This document shows positions 45,692 to 55,464 of a DNA stretch of 64,000 bases, in pieces (the first letter of the stretch is position 1; the number at the start of each line of letters is the position of its first letter). Source of the stretch: Eubacteriaceae bacterium. Its GTDB lineage: Bacteria; Bacillota; Clostridia; Lachnospirales; Lachnospiraceae. The position numbers and the translations under genes are program-made. Below the pieces are notes generated by a model. It was not told the DNA's origin. It searched no databases and worked only from the letters and a program-made list of their open reading frames with translations. The stretch covers positions 1-64,000 of the forward strand of contig CAJTCR010000016.1 in assembly GCA_910574915.1 (NCBI GenBank). Direction: 5' to 3'.

Positions 45692-46386
45692 CTTGTTTCC
45701 CCTTCCTCTTTCTTCTGTGTCATTTGTGTAAAATCCGATACAAAATAATCTGACAGCCGCCTGATCTTTTCTTCCTCCTGCCTGCTGGCTGCATCAGCCA
45801 CGCCGATCACCCGGTAGCCTGCCTGTTTTGCCGTGCGTATCGCATACAAGCCGTCCTCCACTACCCAAGTGCTGTCTGTACTGCTGCCCATTTCTTTTGC
45901 CGCCGCGTGAAAAATAGCAGGATCGTCCTTGCCGCTGCCAAATACGCCGCACGTAAAAATATGCCTAAAACAGCGTTCGATACCAAGCCTTTGGAATGCC
46001 GCAAGGACAAGCGGCAGATCATTCGATGTCACGACTGTCATCGGAACGCCCGCCTTTTGCAGTTCCTTTAAAAATTCGGCTGCTCCTGGTTTATATCCGA
46101 CCTCTTTTTCATATGCCCTGGCAACGACTTGTATAATCCCTTCCTTGATTTCTTCCGGCGTCTGTGACATCTCAAAGGTCTGCCTGATATACTCCGCACC
46201 TTTTTGCATCGTCATGGAAAACAATTCCCTGCCCAATGACTCCGGCGCCTTTATGCCAAGCGTCGCAAGATACTGCTCCCCGCTGTGCGCCCAGACCGGC
46301 ATGGAATCAAGCAGTGTCCCATCCACGTCAAAAATCATGCCCGTTACTGTTTCTTTTTTCAAAAACTGTTCTATAAAGCTTTCCAT
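45688..46386 (-). CDS. HAD-family phosphatase in the thiamine operon
   Basis: 232 residues from the ATG at 46386 (GGGAGG upstream; the frame extends to 46545 inside thiE). Motif I is [10 protein letters not shown] (about 19-28) with the nucleophile Asp, motif II is TSND, and motif IV is WVVEDG. The beta-phosphoglucomutase-like helical cap lies at about 30-95. It sits between thiE and thiC with overlapping ends, so a thiamine phosphate, HMP phosphate or side-product phosphatase is a fair inference, but substrate specificity is not readable. Confidence 0.85.
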   Translation of the reverse strand: MESFIEQFLKKETVTGMIFDVDGTLLDSMPVWAHSGEQYLATLGIKAPESLGRELFSMTMQKGAEYIRQTFEMSQTPEEIKEGIIQVVARAYEKEVGYKPGAAEFLKELQKAGVPMTVVTSNDLPLVLAAFQRLGIERCFRHIFTCGVFGSGKDDPAIFHAAAKEMGSSTDSTWVVEDGLYAIRTAKQAGYRVIGVADAASRQEEEKIRRLSDYFVSDFTQMTQKKEEGETR

Positions 46387-46451
46387 AAAAACCTCCCGTC
46401 CTGCTTTATGCCTGCTCTTTGTAAAGCTGCCTGTCAATCCCCGCAGTTGGA

Positions 46452-47102
46452 TCACAGTACTTTCTTTACTTTTTCTCTTAACCGCACTGCTGCCTGCGTA
46501 ATGTCCGGCTGTGCAAAAATCGCACTGACAACGGCAACACCGCAAATCCCGCTGCCGGACAAACGAGCCACATTGTCTGCCGTAATGCCGCCAATCGCAG
46601 CTACCGGGATCGGCACCGCTTTACAGACCTTTGTCAGACACTCCAAGCTTAACGCCTGCGCATCCGGTTTGGTTCCCGTCGCAAAAACCGCCCCTGTTCC
46701 CAAATAATCGGCTCCCTGTTTCCAGGCAAGCACAGCCTGCTCCACTGTCCTTGCCGATACGCCGATGATTTTATCCTCTCCTAGCAGCCTGCGCGCCCAA
46801 GGCACATCCGTGTCGTTCTGCCCAAGGTGCACCCCGTCAGCATCCACTTTTTTTGCAACCGCTACATTGTCATTGACAATAAACGGCACCTGATAGTGCG
46901 CACAAAGCGCCCGGAGCTTTTCTGCCTCTTTAAAAAGCTGCCTGCCGCTCATTTCTTTTTCGCGAAGCTGTACCATCGTCACGCCGCCCAAAAGCGCCTG
47001 TTCCACCTGCTCGCAGAGCGCAGCGCCATGCAGAAAACTTCGGTCTGTGACGGCATAAAGCAGCAGGTCTTCCCCGCAAAACTTCCTGTTACCAAAACGC
47101 AT
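46452..47102 (-). CDS. thiE: Thiamine-phosphate synthase
   Basis: 216 residues. It joins HMP-PP and thiazole phosphate to form thiamine phosphate. The TIM-barrel motifs LYAVTDRSFL, GVTMVQLREKEM, VPFIVNDNVAVA, DGVHLGQNDTDV and IPVAAIGGI are all present. GTGGAGGTG precedes the ATG, which follows the riboswitch terminator directly. First gene of thiE-HAD-thiC. No thiazole-branch genes (thiG, thiH, thiS) or thiD/thiM are in the window. Confidence 0.95.
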   Translation of the reverse strand: MRFGNRKFCGEDLLLYAVTDRSFLHGAALCEQVEQALLGGVTMVQLREKEMSGRQLFKEAEKLRALCAHYQVPFIVNDNVAVAKKVDADGVHLGQNDTDVPWARRLLGEDKIIGVSARTVEQAVLAWKQGADYLGTGAVFATGTKPDAQALSLECLTKVCKAVPIPVAAIGGITADNVARLSGSGICGVAVVSAIFAQPDITQAAVRLREKVKKVL

Positions 47103-47115
47103 TTCTCACCTCCAC

Positions 47116-47162
47116 AAAAAAAGCAGGACACTGCCCGGAGCTTTCGGCAACGTCCTGCTTTT
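47116..47162 (-). terminator. Terminator controlled by the TPP riboswitch
   Basis: On the minus strand AAAAGCAGGAC pairs with GTCCTGCTTTTTTT, with an internal imperfect helix, 28 bp downstream of the aptamer and immediately before the thiE ribosome site. It is well placed as the off-state hairpin. Confidence 0.85.
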
Positions 47163-47189
47163 GACAATACAAAAGTATAAACGATTCTG

Positions 47190-47278
47190 TAATCTCCCTA
47201 CGTTGGCATGATCCAAATCAGGTTCCGGGTCTAAGCACTGTCAGCTTACTCTCAGCCCATTTGTATGGACTCCCCACT
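47190..47278 (-). ncRNA. TPP riboswitch (THI element)
   Basis: On the minus strand the conserved blocks appear in order: GTGGGGAG, GGGCTGAGAGTAAGC, GACCCGGAACCTGATTTGG, ATCATGCCAACG and TAGGGAG. Together they give the thi box and closing P1 helix. It lies upstream of thiE-HAD-thiC and is followed by a terminator hairpin, so thiamine pyrophosphate should stop transcription. Confidence 0.96.
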
Positions 47279-47359
47279 TTTTAAATAATGCAATGTTATA
47301 TTCTCTCGCTTGTTATTATAACAAGGGAAGGCAAAATATGCAACTTTTTTTTCGTCGTG

Positions 47360-48409
47360 TTATAGCCACTCTACCTTCTCTTTCCATTCGCTGACGATCT
47401 CGCCAGCCGTAAACAGTTCCACCCACACTTCTGTTTCCTCCGCGCTGACTGGCTGGCGAACCAGTATTTTTTGCAGCGGCAGTCCATGCGGCCCCTGCTG
47501 CGGCTCACCCGTCTGCACGCCAAACAGCTCGCTAAAAGTTCCCTCCCTCTCGTCCGGTACCTGGCGTAAATACGTGCTTAAGTAAAACTGCGCTTGCAGA
47601 TCCAGCGTGCACTCGCACTCTACCACAAAGTATATCATTCCCTGCGGGCACACCTGCCTGAGTGTTTCGCGCTTAGACGCTACCATATCCTCATACGCTT
47701 GTTCCGTCATTTTTTCCAGTTTCTTCCTGCGGTAATCAGGATTGGAAAAGCATTCCTGCTGCTGTGCCCAAAAATCCTCGATCTGGATGCTGTTAATATA
47801 GCAAACAGCCTGTTTTTGTGTACCGTCTGCATCTACAACTGGAAATACAAGCTCCTTTTCGGATGCACTTGCCCTGCCGTCCTCGACCTGGATCTTTACC
47901 GGCATTTCAACAAAATGCTCCTTCATCTGTTCCGCCCAGACGACAGATACATCCGCATGTTCCCAGTCAGGCAGCTTGCCGCTTGAAGCGCGGAAACCGC
48001 ACCTTAGCAGCTCGACCTGGTTCCAGTCTAATGCAAACAGCTCGCTGTTCTGCGGCAGCCTCCAGCCTGCTTCCATAAATTTTGCCAAAAGCAGCGGGCT
48101 TTCCATATCGCTTTGCCCCAAAGACTGCGTCACAACCGACTGATTAAAAAACATTCGGTCATTTACCTGCACCATTGCCATACTGGCAAGCACATTTTGC
48201 GCATAATCTTTAATAAGCTGGCGGTTTGGCTGCTTTACCTCGTGCACCTTTAATGCCTTTGTTAATAAATAAAGCACGGTTTCCTCTTTTTCTTTCGTCA
48301 TTGCAACCACATGCACCCGTCTTCCATACATCAACGCATCCCTGCCGATAATCTTAAGCTCGTCATACGCATGTCCTTCTGTTAATTCCGTTAACGTTTT
48401 AAAATCCAT
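47360..48409 (-). CDS. Hypothetical protein, coupled to the MATE exporter
   Basis: 349 residues; I do not recognise the family. It has no signal peptide and no membrane helix, and looks like a cytosolic mixed alpha/beta protein. The C-terminal half has long beta-forming stretches (GMIYFVVECECTLDLQAQFYLSTYL; KILVRQPVSAEETEVWVELFTAGE). The middle has a charged helical stretch, DYRRKKLEKMTEQAYEDMVASKRE. The start at 48409 lies 3 bp after the MATE stop, so the two are co-translated. Low certainty of role. Confidence 0.7.
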   Translation of the reverse strand: MDFKTLTELTEGHAYDELKIIGRDALMYGRRVHVVAMTKEKEETVLYLLTKALKVHEVKQPNRQLIKDYAQNVLASMAMVQVNDRMFFNQSVVTQSLGQSDMESPLLLAKFMEAGWRLPQNSELFALDWNQVELLRCGFRASSGKLPDWEHADVSVVWAEQMKEHFVEMPVKIQVEDGRASASEKELVFPVVDADGTQKQAVCYINSIQIEDFWAQQQECFSNPDYRRKKLEKMTEQAYEDMVASKRETLRQVCPQGMIYFVVECECTLDLQAQFYLSTYLRQVPDEREGTFSELFGVQTGEPQQGPHGLPLQKILVRQPVSAEETEVWVELFTAGEIVSEWKEKVEWL

Positions 48410-48412
48410 CTT

Positions 48413-49795
48413 TTACTCCCTTTCTACGATATTCTGTAACCAGATACCTTTTTTTACCAGGATAAATCCAATGAAGCATTTTATCCAATCTCCAATCTGC
48501 ACCATAATATACACGGCGATCACCGGCAAAGACGTATAGCGGCTTAATGTAAACGCGATCGCTACGCTGACACACCAGATAAACACACTGTCAAACAAAA
48601 ACGTAATCATTGTTTTCCCGCCGGAACGCAGCGTAAAATAAGCCGCATGTAAAAATGCGTTCTGCGGCATAAAAATAGCCGTTGCCATAATAAAATATTT
48701 TGCAAGCTCCCTTGCTTCTTCATTGATCTTATATAAACCTGGAAAGACCGGTGCAAGAATCAGCATAACGGCGGCTACACAAGTACAGCTAAATACGGAA
48801 AACGCAATCATCTTATTGTCCGTGTCCCTCGCCTCATCCATCTTTCCTGCTCCAAGAAGCTGTCCGACAATAATCGCAACCGAATCTCCCAGTGCAATGA
48901 ATACAATATTAAACACGTTGCTAATCGTGTTGGACACATTCAGTCCGGCAACCACATTCAGCCCGCGCACCGAATAGCACTGGGTCAGCATCGCCATGCC
49001 AGCCGCCCACAGCGTTTCATTCAACAGCAGCGGGCTTCCTTTTTTCAAAATCTTTCCTACCAGCTCTTTTGGCAGCTTCATCGTGCGGTACAGACCGGTA
49101 ATAAACGCATACGCCTTTGTATCCTTGTGTACCTGATACACTACGATAAGCATCTCCACATAACGGGAAAGCACTGTCGCAACAGCCGCACCGCGCACCC
49201 CAAGCTCCGGCATCCCAAGTTTTCCATAGATCAGCAGATAATTAAAGACAAGGTTTACAAATACCGCTATAATACCCGCTTTCATCGGCAGGATAGTCTT
49301 GCCGCACTCTCTGAGCGTAGACGCATAGACCTGTACCACCGCAAAAGCAGGAAGCCCCGCCAGCATCAGGTACAAATACTGTTTTCCATACATTAAAGTC
49401 GCAGCCGCATCCTGTGCAGAACCTTCGCCTTTTAAATAAGAACGGATCAAAAATGTACCGCATCCTGTAAAAAGCAGCACCGTAAACCCTGTCACAGCAA
49501 GCGCCATCCAAAACTTAAAACGCATCGTCTGCCGCACGCCCTCATCGTTGCCCTGTCCAAAATACTGCGCCGTAAAAATACCAGCACCTGATACTCCGCC
49601 GAACATACATAGATTATACACAAAAATAAGCTGATTGACAATTGCCGCTCCTGACATCTGCTGTGTACCCACCTGCCCGATCATAATGTTGTCCAGCAGG
49701 CTCACAAAGTTCGTGATACCGTTTTGCACCATAATCGGCACCGCGATCAAAAGAACCATCTTATAAAAGCTTTTGCTGCCGATAAATTTAGACAT
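48413..49795 (-). CDS. MATE-family efflux transporter
   Basis: 460 residues from the ATG at 49795 (AAAAGGAGGGG upstream; the frame extends to 49858). Twelve predicted membrane helices in two related halves. Typical MATE sequence: PIMVQNGITNFVSLLDNIMIGQVGTQQMSG at the start, GIFTAQYFGQGN, and in the second half FIALGDSVAIIVGQLLGAGKMDEA. It exports cationic drugs or metabolites by Na+ or H+ antiport; the substrate is unknown. Followed immediately by the unrecognised 349-aa gene. Confidence 0.92.
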   Translation of the reverse strand: MSKFIGSKSFYKMVLLIAVPIMVQNGITNFVSLLDNIMIGQVGTQQMSGAAIVNQLIFVYNLCMFGGVSGAGIFTAQYFGQGNDEGVRQTMRFKFWMALAVTGFTVLLFTGCGTFLIRSYLKGEGSAQDAAATLMYGKQYLYLMLAGLPAFAVVQVYASTLRECGKTILPMKAGIIAVFVNLVFNYLLIYGKLGMPELGVRGAAVATVLSRYVEMLIVVYQVHKDTKAYAFITGLYRTMKLPKELVGKILKKGSPLLLNETLWAAGMAMLTQCYSVRGLNVVAGLNVSNTISNVFNIVFIALGDSVAIIVGQLLGAGKMDEARDTDNKMIAFSVFSCTCVAAVMLILAPVFPGLYKINEEARELAKYFIMATAIFMPQNAFLHAAYFTLRSGGKTMITFLFDSVFIWCVSVAIAFTLSRYTSLPVIAVYIMVQIGDWIKCFIGFILVKKGIWLQNIVERE

Positions 49796-49960
49796 CTCTA
49801 TCCCCTCCTTTTTACTCTTCAAAGAAACCACTATATCACACACATGCCCATTTCGCAACCATTATGTGCTGATTTTTGCAAGATCCTAAGACTTGTTGTC
49901 AATAAAGATGTGCTGTCTGCAAAAAGGATGCCAAATGGCACCCTCTTAATAATGAAATAC

Positions 49961-49990
49961 CCCTCAACTGTATTCGTGTACAGTTGAGGG
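49961..49990. terminator. Stable hairpin after the AlkD-like gene
   Basis: CCCTCAACTGTA, a short TTCGTG loop, TACAGTTGAGGG: a 12-bp perfect stem. It lies 18 bp after the AlkD-like gene stop. The minus-strand T-run is interrupted (GTATTTCATTATT), so termination efficiency is uncertain. Confidence 0.6.
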
Positions 49991-50008
49991 TTTCCTTTTC
50001 TGACGATA

Positions 50009-50740
50009 TTATTGCTTTTGATTCCTTTTCCCATGACGGATAATCCAGTCCTGTGCCTTGCTCTGCCCCGATGCTTCCCATTGTGCAATGATAAAATCTG
50101 CTTTTTGAGGAGCTTCTTTATACAAATCATTCAGATTGTTTCCGACGCTTTTTTGCACAAATTTTTCCGGGTCGTCTTTTAAGCTTGTCAAAATCATCGT
50201 ATACCGTTCAAATTCATCCAATGCAACCAATAATTTTTTTGACCAGGGGAGCCGGATTCTGACGCCCTCGCTCGCAAGCCGCCTTACATGGACATTTTCA
50301 TCCATTGTCCAAGCGATTAATTCGTCCATCACTTCCTTTGGATGCTCCAAAAGAAGCGGACGAATGGCGTACTCGCCGGTAAATCTTTTCGTCAGCTCTT
50401 TCAAAAAAGAAAGCGACAGCTTCCAGTTTTCATTCCCATGCCGCTGTACATAAGTACTGATCGGCCACAGCCACCACCCGAACAAAAACATGCCGCTTGG
50501 CTGATCCAGCTCTGGCCCAAGCAAAGAAAAAAATGCCTCAATATTTTTTTCGTATGCATACGGCAGATGATCCTGCAGCGCATCTGCAATACAGTCTAAT
50601 CTTTGAAACAGTTCTTTGTCATCTAGCCTGCCGGCTAAGGAAGACAAAAAGCTTTTTTCATCAAAATCCCGCATTACGCTGTGTATGTTCTGAGAAAGAT
50701 CCAATATGTAGCCGTCATTATAGTGGTCTTTGTGTTTCAT
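50009..50740 (-). CDS. DNA alkylation repair (AlkD-like HEAT-repeat) protein
   Basis: 243 residues, all-helical with HEAT-like repeats, e.g. FTGEYAIRPLLLEHPKEVMDELIAWTMDENVHVRRLASEGVR at about residues 118-158, followed by LPWSKKL and the DPEKFVQKSVGNNLNDLYK repeat. This is the AlkC/AlkD-type pattern of DNA glycosylases that remove N3/N7-alkylated bases without base flipping. Family membership is fairly clear; which alkyl lesion it handles is not. Monocistronic. Confidence 0.82.
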   Translation of the reverse strand: MKHKDHYNDGYILDLSQNIHSVMRDFDEKSFLSSLAGRLDDKELFQRLDCIADALQDHLPYAYEKNIEAFFSLLGPELDQPSGMFLFGWWLWPISTYVQRHGNENWKLSLSFLKELTKRFTGEYAIRPLLLEHPKEVMDELIAWTMDENVHVRRLASEGVRIRLPWSKKLLVALDEFERYTMILTSLKDDPEKFVQKSVGNNLNDLYKEAPQKADFIIAQWEASGQSKAQDWIIRHGKRNQKQ

Positions 50741-50833
50741 GCCTGCTTTCTCCCTTAAATAACTACGACTATTTTAACATACAACGCATCCGTACGCAAA
50801 TCAAAATTATATAAATATTTCACACTTCACGTT

Positions 50834-52753
50834 TCATGATTTCATTTTTCGAATACGTGCATTCCTTACATAGACTCTTACCGACAAAAGGTAGCACACA
50901 TAAAAAAATACAAAAATAATGCCCGCGCTTGCCAGGCGGATCATGGCAAGGCCTGTATCCATTACCTTCTCCAGCGCATGGACAGAAAAATACGAAGATA
51001 CCGCCATCACCAAAAGCGGCACAGCGTATGACAAAAAGAGCTGTCTTGCTGCCGCACGCTTTAGCGTCTCATAAGAATATCCCAGCTTTTGCAGGACGTC
51101 AAAACGCTCCGCTTCTTCCAGCGCGTCATTGTACAACTTCATAAATAAAATACTGCCGCTTGCGGTAATAAATACCATCACCAAAAATACGCACAGCGAA
51201 TACAAGATTTTCACCCATTCCATATCCCTGCCCCCGTCCGGCGCCATCACAATACGCGCGGTATAGTTTTCTTCTGTATTGCTTACCAGCGTGCCAAGCG
51301 CGTCCACGGACGCCTTGTAATTATAAATATCTTTAATTTTATAATTATAAGCATACAATTCCTGCCCTAACGGGCGCAGCTTTTTATATTCCGCATCATT
51401 GATGAGGTAAAAAGACATCTGTTCCTGCAAATGTCCCAAATACGGATCATGAATTTCATCCATCTTTAAAAAAGTCTGTCCGTTCACCTCTACCGGGACG
51501 CCTTTGCGCTTTGTAATCAGAGAAATAAGATACAAATGCGTCACTTCAACAGTTTCGCCGTTTTTCGGCTGTTTTATATTAAGATTTAATCCTGATTCCT
51601 TTGCGAGCCGCTGGAAGCCTGACCATTCAAGCAGTCCCACAGGCTTTTCATATGCCTGCTGTTCTCCTTTCAGCGGCTCTAGATAAAGAATCGGCATTTT
51701 CGTATGGTAGGCAATCTCATTTTCCTGTTCAATCAGCTTTTTTGCTGTTTCATCCAGGTCAGGGCGGCTGCTTAAAAGCTGGTACGTATAGACCGTACGA
51801 AAATGCACGATGCCATTGTAGCGTTCTTTTAACGCAAAGCTTGCGGAAAGCGCCGTAACCGAGCAAATCATCAGCACACAGACAATCGCGTACGTCCGAT
51901 AATTTTTTTTCATTCGAAACACCATCTGGTTTACCCAGAGGCTGCGCTCCTTGCAGTATAAAAAGCGCTTATTTTTTGCCAGCCCCTGAAAGACCGCAGG
52001 AATCATGCCGCCAAATAAAAAATATACGCCTATAATTACAAGCACTACGGCAAGTACCGCATGTTCCAAAACCCCTTCCCGGTCTTCCGCCACCGCAAGC
52101 GCATATCCGGCGGAAAGAATTACGATTCCAAGCACGCTTTTAAACAGCAAAATCCCGTTTGGCAGCCTGACATACTCATTCTGCCTGCTTGCCGACACCA
52201 TTTCCAATACGCTGCTCCTTACAATATTGAAATATCCCTTTAACACAAAGCACGTATAAACAGCAAAATAAAATGCGCATGTAATTAAAATAGGCTTTAA
52301 AGAAAACGACCAGCCAATTTCTAATGTAATATCAGACATGGTAAGCAGGATCATCTGAAACAACTGTGACAGCAGGATACCAAATCCAATACCGGCTGCC
52401 AGCGTTGCCGCGCCCGCCATCATCATTTCCATAATATACAGACTTCCAATTCTCTGGTTCGTCAGCCCCATAAAAATAAAAATCCCGATTTCTTTTTTCC
52501 GCCTTGTCAAAAATACATTCGTCGCATACCCGGTAAAAAATACGATAAACACACCGAGTACAAGCGAAAGCATCTGAATCAGCATATCGGAGTAATCTTT
52601 GCTGCGTTCTCCCACAGCCGCAAATAAATCCGAATATACAAGATTTTGAAAATTATAAAAAATCATAATCGAAAACGACAGTGATAAAACAAGCGAAACA
52701 TAGTTTTTTAAATTGCACTTTACATTCTGAAACGCAAGCCTGCACAGCCTCAT
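50834..52753 (-). CDS. Bce-type ABC transporter permease
   Basis: 639 residues with about ten membrane helices and a large extracellular domain (about 310-520) between helices VII and VIII, the hallmark of BceB/FtsX-like permeases. The N-terminal KNYVSLVLSLSFSIMIFY and the LTRRKKEIGIFIFMGL segment (coupling helix) are typical. These transporters detect and free lipid-II-cycle targets from bacitracin or similar peptides and signal to the BceS kinase. The ATG overlaps the ATPase stop by 4 bp. Last of the four-gene module. Confidence 0.9.
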   Translation of the reverse strand: MRLCRLAFQNVKCNLKNYVSLVLSLSFSIMIFYNFQNLVYSDLFAAVGERSKDYSDMLIQMLSLVLGVFIVFFTGYATNVFLTRRKKEIGIFIFMGLTNQRIGSLYIMEMMMAGAATLAAGIGFGILLSQLFQMILLTMSDITLEIGWSFSLKPILITCAFYFAVYTCFVLKGYFNIVRSSVLEMVSASRQNEYVRLPNGILLFKSVLGIVILSAGYALAVAEDREGVLEHAVLAVVLVIIGVYFLFGGMIPAVFQGLAKNKRFLYCKERSLWVNQMVFRMKKNYRTYAIVCVLMICSVTALSASFALKERYNGIVHFRTVYTYQLLSSRPDLDETAKKLIEQENEIAYHTKMPILYLEPLKGEQQAYEKPVGLLEWSGFQRLAKESGLNLNIKQPKNGETVEVTHLYLISLITKRKGVPVEVNGQTFLKMDEIHDPYLGHLQEQMSFYLINDAEYKKLRPLGQELYAYNYKIKDIYNYKASVDALGTLVSNTEENYTARIVMAPDGGRDMEWVKILYSLCVFLVMVFITASGSILFMKLYNDALEEAERFDVLQKLGYSYETLKRAAARQLFLSYAVPLLVMAVSSYFSVHALEKVMDTGLAMIRLASAGIIFVFFYVCYLLSVRVYVRNARIRKMKS

Positions 52754-53547
52754 GCCTGATCACCTCCCATGTCATTTTCCATATTACTTCCCATAGAAGC
52801 CTGCACATCGATTATCCGGTCATAAAACTCCTTCTGGCTGTTTCCCCTGCTAAGCCGGCATTTCATATGCCCGTCGCTTAAAATATACACATCCTTCGCA
52901 TAAGACGCGCTAAACGCATCATGCGTGACCATTACAATCGTTGCGACGCCTTTCTCGTTTACGCTTTTTAAGCACTCCAGCAGCTCCCTGCCGGATTTGG
53001 AGTCTAATGCCCCGGTCGGCTCATCCGCAAAAATAATTTCCGGCTGTGTAATCAGGGCACGGCACGCTGCGCCGCGCTGCTTCTGCCCGCCGGACAACTG
53101 GTACGGGTATTTGCCAAGATGCTCCGTCAAACCAAATGTCTTTGCCAACTGGATAGTCTTTTCAAAACAAGTACGGCTGTCTGCCCCGTTTAAAGAAAGC
53201 GGCAGCGCAATATTATCCTGCAATGTCATCGTATCCAGCAAATTGTAATCCTGGAAAATAAATCCTATTTTATCTTTTCTGATCTGTGACAGTTCCCGAT
53301 TGGATACGCGCGTAATATCCTTGCCTGCAATCAGCACACTGCCCTGGGTCGGCTTGTCGATCGAAGACAAAATATTTAACAGTGTCGTCTTTCCTGATCC
53401 GCTCGGCCCCATAATCGCGATAAAATCATGTTCTGACACCGTCAGGTCAATTCCTTTTAATACCCTTGTGCGAAATCCTTTGCCGCCGTAATCTTTCGTC
53501 AGGTTTTTCACGGCTGCTACTGTTTTTTGATTCATCGTTTCATTCAT
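52750..53547 (-). CDS. Bce-type ABC transporter ATPase
   Basis: 265 residues from the ATG at 53547 (AAGGAGG upstream; the frame extends to 53628). Walker A GPSGSGKTT, the Q-loop FIFQDYNLLDTM, signature LSGGQKQRGA (R-G in place of the usual R-V/A), Walker B IIFADEPTGALDSKSG and the switch His TMVTHD-like VMVTHDAF are all present. It powers the permease encoded next. Confidence 0.93.
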   Translation of the reverse strand: MNETMNQKTVAAVKNLTKDYGGKGFRTRVLKGIDLTVSEHDFIAIMGPSGSGKTTLLNILSSIDKPTQGSVLIAGKDITRVSNRELSQIRKDKIGFIFQDYNLLDTMTLQDNIALPLSLNGADSRTCFEKTIQLAKTFGLTEHLGKYPYQLSGGQKQRGAACRALITQPEIIFADEPTGALDSKSGRELLECLKSVNEKGVATIVMVTHDAFSASYAKDVYILSDGHMKCRLSRGNSQKEFYDRIIDVQASMGSNMENDMGGDQA

Positions 53548-53611
53548 GGTTTTCTTTCCTCCTTGCAATCCTATTATAGAATAACGGAGTAAAAAAATCC
53601 TTACATCTGCA

Positions 53612-54658
53612 TTACATAAAAGCGCCAAACCTTACAGAATTGTAAGGCTGCAAGCCAATAAAAAACCGCGTATACGCCCCATACTCGCTCTCTACGGCAA
53701 TCGTGTGCCCAAGCCTGTCCAAAATCTGCGCTGCCATATACAGCCCCATCCCGGTAGACTTATACTTTCCGTTATGATGGCTGCTTCCTGTATAGCCGCG
53801 CTCAAAAATACGCCTGCGGTCGCTTTCCTTGATCCCTTCTCCATGATCTTCGACCAGCAGCTTTAGTTCCTGCGCTTTTTCACCCGTTATGCTTTTTATA
53901 AGCAGCACTGGATGTTGCGTACTGTATTTCATGGCATTTTGGATCAACTGATCCAACACATAGACAAACCAGGATGGATCGGTATATACTTTTACCGGCT
54001 CTACTTCCAGGACGATTTCAAACCGGTGCCGGATCAGGAAATACTGGTTGTTATGAATCGCTGTCTTTACACATTCCAAAAGATCCGCCGCACAGACATG
54101 CAGATCGAACAGGCTGCTTTGTACCTTGCAGCCAAGCAGTGCCACATGCAGTTGCTGGCGAATCGTTTCCAACTGTTCCTTCTGTGCCATGCGCAGCGTA
54201 CTGTCACTGATTTTTTCATTCATCAGCATACTTGCAGACAGCGGCAGCTTCACTTCGTGGCACCATGCCGCTATATAATCCTGCAAATCACAATTTAAAT
54301 CAAACTGTGTTTTCAACTGTTCCTCTAAAATGCGCACATCGTGCTCCGCAACATCCATCCCTTCCTCCTGCCACAGCGCCGCGCCATCGTACGCCTGACA
54401 GCGCGAAAGCTCCTCATACAGCTCCCGGCAGACGACATGCCCGCATTGCAGCATGTCTTTTTTCAGTGCCTGCATTTTATAGTACCTTGCCGCATCGATA
54501 CCTGCGACTATCAAAATAGCTGCTCCTAAAAGTATATCCAGATATAATATCTTCTGTATCTTTGGCTCACGCATTAAAAAAACGGCATACGCATGAAACG
54601 ATGCCACAAGAAACACCGACAGGCCAAGCCACAGCCTGTTTTTTTTCAAATATTTCAC
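53612..54658 (-). CDS. Intramembrane-sensing histidine kinase (BceS-like)
   Basis: 348 residues. Two close membrane helices (about 10-28 and 36-55) with almost no extracellular loop define the BceS class, which senses through its ABC transporter. The H box is AAWCHEVKLPLSASML (His about 134). N box QLIQNAMKYS, G1 DHGEGIKESD, and GMGLYMAAQI complete the catalytic domain. It lies 10 bp after the regulator and 64 bp before the ATPase gene. Confidence 0.92.
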   Translation of the reverse strand: MKYLKKNRLWLGLSVFLVASFHAYAVFLMREPKIQKILYLDILLGAAILIVAGIDAARYYKMQALKKDMLQCGHVVCRELYEELSRCQAYDGAALWQEEGMDVAEHDVRILEEQLKTQFDLNCDLQDYIAAWCHEVKLPLSASMLMNEKISDSTLRMAQKEQLETIRQQLHVALLGCKVQSSLFDLHVCAADLLECVKTAIHNNQYFLIRHRFEIVLEVEPVKVYTDPSWFVYVLDQLIQNAMKYSTQHPVLLIKSITGEKAQELKLLVEDHGEGIKESDRRRIFERGYTGSSHHNGKYKSTGMGLYMAAQILDRLGHTIAVESEYGAYTRFFIGLQPYNSVRFGAFM

Positions 54659-54668
54659 TTGTACTCTC

Positions 54669-55349
54669 CTACAGCAGCAAATATCCCTGCCCTTTTTTCG
54701 TCATAATCAGCTCTTCCCCGCAAAATCCTTTCAGCTTGCTGCGCAGGCGGCTGATCATAGTCGTCAATGTCCCATCGGATATAAATTCGTCCGTGCTCCA
54801 CAGCTCCATCATCAATTCCTGCCTTGTTACAACCTCCGGCCTTTTTTCCACCAGCTTTGACAAGATCCGCTGTTCGGACTTTGTCAGTTCCAGCGTCCTG
54901 TTTTGACAGACAAGCACCGACTGCCCGCAGTCGAAATACAAATCTTTTTTCAAATACTCCTGTACACGCATCTGGTAGTGGTACGTCCGCCGCAGCATCG
55001 CTTCAATTTTTGCCTTTAATACCTCCAGCCGAAACGGTTTTTCCACATAGTCGTCTCCGCCCTGGGCAACCGCCATAATCTTGTCCATATCGCCGCCGCG
55101 GCTGCTGATAAAAATAACCGGCACCTGTGACCGCTCTCTGATCCTGCTGCACCAGTAAAACCCGTCGTAAAAAGGCAGGTTGATATCCAGTAAAATAAGA
55201 TGCGGCTGCAAGGAAAGGCACGCAGCGGCAAGGTCGTCAAACTGTACCGCCACAACCGCCTGATAGCCCCATTTTACTAAAAACTGGCGGATTTCCTCTG
55301 CCAGTATCCCGTCGTCTTCTGCAATTACGATTTTCATTGCTGTATCCAT
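54669..55349 (-). CDS. OmpR-family response regulator (BceR-like)
   Basis: 226 residues. Receiver with IVIAEDDGILAEEI, phospho-Asp in LILLDINLPFYDG (about residue 55), Lys in DYVEKPFRLEVL, then a winged helix (ELTKSEQRILSKLV to IMTKKGQGYLL). AAGGTGA lies 7 nt before the ATG at 55349; another ATG at 55337 is possible. It should activate the ABC genes of this module in response to cell-wall-active peptides. Confidence 0.92.
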   Translation of the reverse strand: MDTAMKIVIAEDDGILAEEIRQFLVKWGYQAVVAVQFDDLAAACLSLQPHLILLDINLPFYDGFYWCSRIRERSQVPVIFISSRGGDMDKIMAVAQGGDDYVEKPFRLEVLKAKIEAMLRRTYHYQMRVQEYLKKDLYFDCGQSVLVCQNRTLELTKSEQRILSKLVEKRPEVVTRQELMMELWSTDEFISDGTLTTMISRLRSKLKGFCGEELIMTKKGQGYLLL

Positions 55350-55464
55350 ATTTTTGTCACCTTTTTATCCCTGTTTCAATATACTGTTATCAGAACACAG
55401 CCGTCCGGCAGAAAACGCCTGCTACATAATATGATTCTGCAATCATCCAAAGGAGGTCTCTACC

